Assembly (NCBI GenBank): GCA_038319115.1
Contig: JBBQCV010000228.1
Location: 1 to 5,952, forward strand
Direction of reading: 5' to 3'
Length of the DNA: 5,952 bases
From: SZAS-79 sp038319115
Lineage (GTDB): Bacteria > Pseudomonadota > Gammaproteobacteria > Burkholderiales > SG8-39
Part shown: piece by piece, positions 1-5,952 of the stretch
Numbering within the stretch: the first letter of the stretch is position 1
Layout: each line of letters opens with the position of its first letter
Notes under the pieces: generated by a model
The model's database searches: none
Seen by the model: the letters and a program-made list of their open reading frames with translations, nothing else
What the model was told of the DNA's origin: nothing
Program-made: the position numbers and the translations under genes

Positions 1-1
1 T

Positions 2-526
2 CCGGCTTTTCGCGATGCGGGGTACTTCCACACCGTGCTCATCGCCGCGCCCATCCCGACCGGCGGCCACATCGGCGTGATCCTCAACCGGCCGACCAAC
101 CGCTCGCTGGTTTCGTTCTTCCCCGAGCACGAGCCGTCCAAGAAAGTCGCCGAACCGGTGCGCTATGGCGGCCCGTTCTCGCCCGGCGCGCTGGTCGCGG
201 TGGTGAAGTCGGAAACCAACCCGGGCGCAGGCACGCTCTTGCTCATGCAAGACCTCTACATCGCGTTTCGCGCGGCGACCATCGACAAGGTGATCGAGGA
301 AACGCCCAACGAGGCGCGTTACTTCGTCGGCTATGTGGGCTGGCGCCCGGGGGAACTGCGCGCGGAGATCGACCGCGGCCTGTGGGCGGTCGTGCATGCC
401 AATCGTGAGGCGGTGTTCCAGAAAGACACCAGCGGCCTGTGGGACGACCTCATCGCGCATTCGCGGCGCATCACCGCGAGCGCACCGACGGCGCTACCCG
501 CGGCGTTTTATTCCGCGCGCAACTGA
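2..526 (+). CDS. YqgE/AlgH (DUF179) family protein, 5'-truncated by window edge
   Basis: The frame is open from the first bases to TGA at 524-526, giving 174 visible residues. Family landmarks appear in order: FRDAGYFHTVLIA (residues 3-15), the GHIGVILNRPT block (22-32), YGGP (55-58), a QDLYIAF stretch where the usual family has a strand near S-D-L (83-89), and FVGYVGWRPGELRAEIDRGLW (108-128), the family's GYAGW-x-PGQLE-x-E signature. A GTG at 35 could be taken as a start, but the residues before it already match the family's conserved strand, so the true start is probably off the left edge. The molecular function of this family is not established; AlgH in Pseudomonas was named for an effect on alginate regulation. 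The sequence is divergent from cytoplasmic YqgE and may be the type that carries a signal peptide in betaproteobacteria, which cannot be seen here. It converges on clpB. Confidence 0.85.
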   Translation, partial: PAFRDAGYFHTVLIAAPIPTGGHIGVILNRPTNRSLVSFFPEHEPSKKVAEPVRYGGPFSPGALVAVVKSETNPGAGTLLLMQDLYIAFRAATIDKVIEETPNEARYFVGYVGWRPGELRAEIDRGLWAVVHANREAVFQKDTSGLWDDLIAHSRRITASAPTALPAAFYSARN

Positions 527-530
527 AATG

Positions 531-558
531 CGCCGGGAGGGCCGCGGCCCGCCCGGCG
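531..558. terminator. GC-rich hairpin between convergent genes (possible bidirectional terminator)
   Basis: An outer 7-bp perfect inverted repeat (CGCCGGG at 531-537, CCCGGCG at 552-558) encloses a perfect 12-base palindrome (GGGCCGCGGCCC, 539-550), with one A/G mismatch between them. It folds into one long stem about 12 nt past the clpB stop and 5 nt past the yqgE-like stop, where a shared terminator would sit. Neither side has a proper T-run: the minus side continues CATTTCAG, and the plus side has only TTTT, at 576-579 inside clpB. Intrinsic termination is therefore plausible but not assured; it could instead be an mRNA 3'-end stabilising structure. Confidence 0.5.
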
Positions 559-570
559 TGATGCGCCCGG

Positions 571-3150
<2,580 letters not shown>

Positions 3151-3178
3151 GGCCTGCATCCATTAAAGGTTGACAGGC

Positions 3179-3206
3179 AGATGGGGGCATTGCGCCCGGA
3201 TTCAAC
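3179..3206 (-). promoter_or_regulatory. Sigma-32 (RpoH) heat-shock promoter of clpB
   Basis: Reading the minus strand, GTTGAAT (3206-3200) is separated by 13 nt from CCCCATCT (3186-3179). The known RpoH consensus is CTTGAAA, an 11-16 nt spacer, then CCCCATNT: the -10 is a full match, the -35 keeps the TTGAA core, and the spacing is central. Transcription should start near 3171-3174, leaving a leader of roughly 20-24 nt to the ATG at 3150. It lies wholly in the gap after crcB, so clpB can be induced independently of the operon upstream. No CIRCE (HrcA) inverted repeat was seen. Confidence 0.85.
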
Positions 3207-3228
3207 CGGCAAGCGCCCTGTGGCCGGG

Positions 3229-3609
3229 TCAGGCCACGATTCGGTAGGTCACGAACCCCAGGAAGGTGGCCGCCACCGATCCGACCAGATGGGTCGCGGT
3301 GTGCAGCAGCGCGGCCCCGTAATGCGCCCCCATGAGGAGTTGGACCGACTCGGCGGAGAACGTCGAGAATGTCGTCAGCCCGCCGAGGAAGCCGGTGATG
3401 CAGAACAGGCGCCACTCGGGTGCGATCGAGGTGCTGGCGGCGAAGTACGCCACTGCGATTCCGATCAGGTAGCCGCCGAAGAGGTTGGCCGTGAGGGTTC
3501 CCATCGGCAGGCTGGGCACGGCGGGATTGAACCAGGTCGACAGCCCCCATCGCAGCCACGCGCCCAGCGCCGCGCCAATGCCGACCGCTGCGAAGGCCAT
3601 GGGGCTCAC
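3229..3609 (-). CDS. crcB: Fluoride ion channel/exporter CrcB (Fluc)
   Basis: CrcB proteins are small inner-membrane dual-topology dimers that let fluoride out of the cell. This 126-aa protein has the family length and about four hydrophobic segments. It shows GIGAALGAWLRW (10-21), matching the N-terminal G-x-x-GA-x-x-R motif; TLTANLFGGYLIG (38-50) with the conserved Asn42; and GGLTTFSTFS (76-85), the signature carrying the pore phenylalanines and the Thr/Ser of the fluoride path and central sodium site. Start choice: the GTG at 3609 has GGTGAGG 8 nt upstream. The ATG at 3600 (MAFAAVG, 123 aa) is a reasonable alternative without a good Shine-Dalgarno. It begins 25 nt after the moaE stop, so it is probably cotranscribed with the molybdenum-cofactor genes. 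No room exists for a fluoride riboswitch in that gap. Confidence 0.93.
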   Translation of the reverse strand: MSPMAFAAVGIGAALGAWLRWGLSTWFNPAVPSLPMGTLTANLFGGYLIGIAVAYFAASTSIAPEWRLFCITGFLGGLTTFSTFSAESVQLLMGAHYGAALLHTATHLVGSVAATFLGFVTYRIVA

Positions 3610-3634
3610 GCGAGTGGCCTCACCGGGGACACGC

Positions 3635-4096
3635 TCATTTCCAGCGCCCGGCCGCCGCATCGTCCGCATCGCGGGCTTCGACCCAGCGCGCACCCTCCGG
3701 GGTTTCCTCTTTTTTCCAGAAGGGGGCGCGTGTCTTGAGGTAGTCCATGATGAATTCGCACGCCGCGAAGGCGTCGCCACGGTGGCCGCTCGCAACCACC
3801 ACCAGCACGATCTGGTCCATCGGGGCAAGGCGGCCATGGCGATGAATCACGCTGCAGCCCAGGACCTCCCAGCGCGCGGCGGCTTGGTCGACGATGCCCC
3901 TGAGCGCCTTCTCGGTCATGCCCGGATAGTGCTCGAGCGTCATCGCGGCCACACCGGCGCCGTCGTTCATGTCGCGCACCACCCCCACGAAGCTGGCGAC
4001 CCCGCCGACCTTGGGGTTGGCCGCGCGCACCGCGGCGATCTCGTGCCCCGCGTCGAAGTCTTCCTGCTGGACCGCAATCGTGATCCGGGCTGCCAT
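3635..4096 (-). CDS. moaE: Molybdopterin synthase catalytic (large) subunit MoaE
   Basis: MoaE binds the thiocarboxylated tail of MoaD and converts cyclic pyranopterin monophosphate to molybdopterin in the cytoplasm. The 153-aa product (E. coli 150) carries FVGVVRD with Arg41, TLEHYPGMTEKAL (53-65), HRHGRL (85-90), the SGHR-x-x-AF motif (103-110), and DYLKTRAPFWKKE (118-130). Lys121 and Lys128 correspond to the E. coli catalytic/binding lysines 119 and 126, and Arg41 to Arg39. The PMDQ at 92-95 replaces the more usual G-E/G-D turn, a mild variant away from the active site. The ATG at 4096 is one base after the moaD stop (TGA-c-ATG), so translation is probably coupled. It is followed by crcB. 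Confidence 0.97.
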   Translation of the reverse strand: MAARITIAVQQEDFDAGHEIAAVRAANPKVGGVASFVGVVRDMNDGAGVAAMTLEHYPGMTEKALRGIVDQAAARWEVLGCSVIHRHGRLAPMDQIVLVVVASGHRGDAFAACEFIMDYLKTRAPFWKKEETPEGARWVEARDADDAAAGRWK

Positions 4097-4097
4097 G

Positions 4098-4367
4098 TCA
4101 GCCGCCGGTGACCGGGGGAAAGAAGGCGACTTCGTCGCCGGACTTGATCGCAGTGGCATCGGCCGCGCCCTGCGGCAGCATGTCCTGGTTGACTGCCACG
4201 CGAATGTTGCGGGCCTGTGCAAACGCCTCCTGCCAGCGTTCGCCACGGCCGGCAAGGTGGGCGCGCAATGCGCCGACACTGGCCACCGCGGCCGGCAGGT
4301 CGATGGCCTCCGAGGCCTGTCCGACCTGCTCGCGCAGGCGGGCGAAATAAAGCACCGTGACGCTCAT
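4098..4367 (-). CDS. moaD: Molybdopterin synthase sulfur-carrier subunit MoaD
   Basis: MoaD is a ubiquitin-fold protein whose C-terminal glycine is adenylated (by MoeB) and thiocarboxylated, then delivers sulfur to MoaE. The product is 89 aa, slightly longer than E. coli MoaD (81). It begins MSVTVLYFARLREQVG, the typical first strand plus helix with the F-A-x-L/R-R-E pattern, has VAVNQDM at 57-63 and SGDEVAFFPPVTGG at 76-89, and ends in the obligatory Gly-Gly. Its ATG overlaps the moeA stop as ATGA (4364-4367) and its own stop is 1 nt before moaE, so the MPT synthase subunits are tightly co-translated. No strong Shine-Dalgarno precedes the ATG, consistent with reinitiation from moeA. Confidence 0.97.
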   Translation of the reverse strand: MSVTVLYFARLREQVGQASEAIDLPAAVASVGALRAHLAGRGERWQEAFAQARNIRVAVNQDMLPQGAADATAIKSGDEVAFFPPVTGG

Positions 4368-5569
4368 TGGTAGAGATCCGAGAAGGGCAGGAAGCGCACC
4401 ATGTCGCCCTTGCGCACCGCCTGGTTGGCCGGATTGTCGACCAGACCGTCGGCCCACGCGGTCGAAGTCATGACCGCTGAATCCTGGGTGGGGAAGAGAT
4501 CCAGCCCGCCGCTGGCGTTCCAGCGCGCGCGCAGGAACTCGCGGCGCGCATCGGGCTTGTCCCAGGTGAAATCGGCGCGCACGTCGATGACGCGGGGCGC
4601 CACGTGCGCGATTCCCTGGGTGCGCAGCAGGAAAGGCCGCACGAAGATGAGGAAGGTCACGAAAGAGGACACGGGATTTCCCGGCAACCCGATGAAGGCG
4701 GCCTCGCCGACCTTGCCGAACGCCAGCGGCCGGCCCGGCTTCATTGCGATCCGCCACATGAGCAGCGACCCCTCGGCCTCGACGGCGGGTTTGACGTGGT
4801 CTTCCTCGCCCACCGAGACGCCGCCCGAAGTGACGATGAGGTCGTTCTCGGCCGCGGCACGGCGCAGCACTTCGCGTGTGGCGTCGAGCCGGTCGGGCAC
4901 GATGCCGTAGTCGCGCACCTCGCAGCCGAACAGGTTGGCCATGCCGTTGAGCGTGAACCGGTTGGAGTTGTAGATGCGCCCCGGCGGCAGCGGGTCCCCC
5001 GGCATCACGAGCTCGTCGCCGGTGAAGAACAGCGCCATCCTCACCTTGCGCCGCAGGGGCAGCATCTTGATTCCCACCGACGCCGCCAGGCCGGTGTCCT
5101 GAGGCCGCAGCTTGATGCCTTCGGCGAGGATCGTGTCGCCCGAACGGATGTCGCTGCCGGCGCGGCGCAGCCACTCCTCGGGCTGGGGCCTTTTCTTGAC
5201 CACCACGTGGTCACCGTCCACGGCGCAGAACTCCTGCATCACCACCGCATCGGCCCCGGGCGGGATGGGTGCGCCGGTGAATATTCGCGCGGCTGTGCCG
5301 GCGGCGAGGGGCATGCCGACGGCGCCAGCGGCGATCCTTTGCGCCACCTTCAGCCGGGTGTCGGTCCCGGCGATGTCGGCCACCCGCACTGCATAGCCAT
5401 CCATGGCGCTGTTGTCCATTGGCGGGACGTCCATGGTCGACGCCTGGGCGCGGGCGAGCACGCGGCCGGTGGACTCGAGGGTCGGCACCTCCTCGATGTC
5501 GGCCACGACTCGCGCACCGGCCAACAGCACTTCCAGCGCTTCGTCCACCGAGAGCAGGCCCTTGTTCAT
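4364..5569 (-). CDS. moeA: Molybdopterin molybdenumtransferase MoeA
   Basis: MoeA inserts molybdate into adenylylated molybdopterin, giving molybdenum cofactor. The product is 401 aa (E. coli 411). Key segments are MDNSAMDGYAVR (51-62), RIFTGAPIPPGADAV (95-109), FFTGDELV (181-188) followed by PPGRIYNSN (195-203), VPDR (224-227), SGGVSVGEEDHVK (248-260) and GLPGNPVSSF (294-303), then a C-terminal beta domain (~325-401). Asp57, Thr98, Glu186, Asp226 and Asp257 line up at a constant offset of two with the E. coli functional residues Asp59, Thr100, Glu188, Asp228 and Asp259, so it should be active. The ATG at 5569 is chosen, 4 nt after the upstream PIN-gene stop and behind GAGTGA. A TTG at 5584 is also in frame but would overlap that gene and adds five non-family residues. 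The 3' end overlaps moaD by 4 nt. Confidence 0.96.
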   Translation of the reverse strand: MNKGLLSVDEALEVLLAGARVVADIEEVPTLESTGRVLARAQASTMDVPPMDNSAMDGYAVRVADIAGTDTRLKVAQRIAAGAVGMPLAAGTAARIFTGAPIPPGADAVVMQEFCAVDGDHVVVKKRPQPEEWLRRAGSDIRSGDTILAEGIKLRPQDTGLAASVGIKMLPLRRKVRMALFFTGDELVMPGDPLPPGRIYNSNRFTLNGMANLFGCEVRDYGIVPDRLDATREVLRRAAAENDLIVTSGGVSVGEEDHVKPAVEAEGSLLMWRIAMKPGRPLAFGKVGEAAFIGLPGNPVSSFVTFLIFVRPFLLRTQGIAHVAPRVIDVRADFTWDKPDARREFLRARWNASGGLDLFPTQDSAVMTSTAWADGLVDNPANQAVRKGDMVRFLPFSDLYQ

Positions 5570-5573
5570 CGAT

Positions 5574-5951
5574 TCACTCGGCAAGCGCGACCGGCGGGCG
5601 CGGCAACACGCGCGCAGAGCGCTTCGCCAACCGGTTGTCGAAGGTTACGAAACGCGTCGTCCCGGCGCTGGAGGCCATATGCAGCGCGTCGGCAAAGTCG
5701 ACGCCTTTTGAAAACGCCTTGAATGCGGCCCTGACCGCGGGTTCATCCTCGATGCGGACGTTTTTCAGGCGGAGAAGATGGGCGAACGATCGCGCCACGC
5801 CCTCGTGCCCGATGCCGGCCGCGCCGCGCATTACCCACTCCAGTTCGAGCAGGACGGTCTTGGGAATGAAGACGTCTTCCTCCATTAACAATCTTGCCGC
5901 CACCCCAGCCTGCCGCGGCTCGTCGTTAAGGTAGAACCGCGCAAGCACGTT
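5574..5951 (-). CDS. PIN-domain protein, VapC-like ribonuclease toxin (N-terminus cut by window edge)
   Basis: PIN-domain proteins of this kind are Mg2+-dependent RNases, usually toxins inhibited by a VapB partner. 125 residues are visible, starting NVLARFYLNDE, which fits the family's D-T-N-V-L opening with the catalytic first Asp just beyond the edge. A GTG codon at 5948 is therefore internal, not the start. The remaining acidic residues are present: Glu36 in VLLELEWVM, Asp85/Asp88 in GVDFADALHMA, and Asp105 in FVTFDNRLAK. The toxin's antitoxin, if any, would lie upstream, past the right edge. The stop is 4 nt before moeA. Codons such as AGA-TTG-TTA (residues 20-22) and TCA-AAA (81-82) are unlike the strongly GC-biased neighbours and hint at recent acquisition. 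Toxin function is inferred from family only. Confidence 0.88.
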   Translation of the reverse strand, partial: NVLARFYLNDEPRQAGVAARLLMEEDVFIPKTVLLELEWVMRGAAGIGHEGVARSFAHLLRLKNVRIEDEPAVRAAFKAFSKGVDFADALHMASSAGTTRFVTFDNRLAKRSARVLPRPPVALAE

Positions 5952-5952
5952 G

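Noticed and set aside
3151..3159. The earlier in-frame ATG at 3159 as the clpB start
   Set aside because: It adds only MQA not seen in the family, has no better Shine-Dalgarno, and would lie only about 12-15 nt from the predicted transcription start.
3151..3228. A CIRCE/HrcA operator at clpB
   Set aside because: No TTAGCACTC-N9-GAGTGCTAA type inverted repeat is present in the gap.
3206..3235. A terminator after crcB (CCGGC / GCCGG, and GGCC / GGCC)
   Set aside because: Stems are only 4-5 bp with no following T-run, and the arms overlap the sigma-32 -35 element.
3610..3634. A fluoride riboswitch ahead of crcB
   Set aside because: The gap to moaE is only 25 nt, too short for the aptamer, and no such fold is apparent.
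3610..3837. An upstream extension of the crcB frame into moaE
   Set aside because: It is low-quality Arg/Trp/Ser-rich sequence lying over well-conserved MoaE residues; CrcB homology begins near 3600-3609.
4097..4279. An upstream extension of the moaE frame into moaD
   Set aside because: It overlaps the conserved C-terminal half of MoaD, and MoaE homology begins at the ATG at 4096.
4368..5174. An N-terminal extension of the moaD frame running back through moeA
   Set aside because: The extension is an out-of-frame reading of moeA. MoaD homology starts exactly at the ATG at 4367, which forms the ATGA overlap.

Overview
The window reads as a GC-rich proteobacterial chromosome, most likely a betaproteobacterium. 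The evidence is strong G/C bias at third codon positions, an RpoH (sigma-32) type heat-shock promoter ahead of clpB, and the gene order moeA-moaD-moaE next to clpB, which I recall from Ralstonia/Burkholderia-type and related genomes. That lineage call is inference from memory; no search was run.

Layout, left to right. (1) Positions 2-526, plus strand: the 3' part of a divergent YqgE/AlgH (DUF179) family gene whose start lies off the left edge. (2) 527-570: a short gap between convergent genes, almost filled by a long GC-rich hairpin. (3) 571-3150, minus strand: a complete clpB for the Hsp100 disaggregase, with all catalytic and pore motifs. It also has an internal GTG at codon 149 behind a strong Shine-Dalgarno sequence, matching the known N-terminally truncated ClpB start of E. 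coli. (4) 3151-3228: the crcB-clpB gap with a clear sigma-32 promoter. (5) 3229-5569, minus strand: a tightly packed run transcribed right to left, moeA-moaD-moaE-crcB. moeA/moaD overlap by 4 nt, moaD/moaE are 1 nt apart, and moaE/crcB are 25 nt apart. (6) 5574-5951, minus strand: a PIN-domain (VapC-like) protein lacking its first few codons at the right edge and ending 4 nt before moeA.

How the genes work together. MoaD and MoaE are the small and large subunits of molybdopterin synthase, which puts the dithiolene sulfurs into molybdopterin. MoeA acts two steps later and inserts molybdate, so the three form a partial molybdenum-cofactor module (moaA, moaC and mogA/moaB are not here). CrcB (Fluc) is a fluoride channel apparently riding in the same transcript. 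ClpB can be read through from this operon but has its own heat-shock promoter. The PIN protein is the only accessory-looking element and has looser codon choice than its neighbours.

I do not see a previously undescribed system. The points most worth checking are the clpB dual-start signal, the sigma-32 promoter, and the toxin-like PIN gene fused into the head of the moeA operon. Coding sequence covers nearly the whole window, and there is no gene-free stretch longer than 80 bases.
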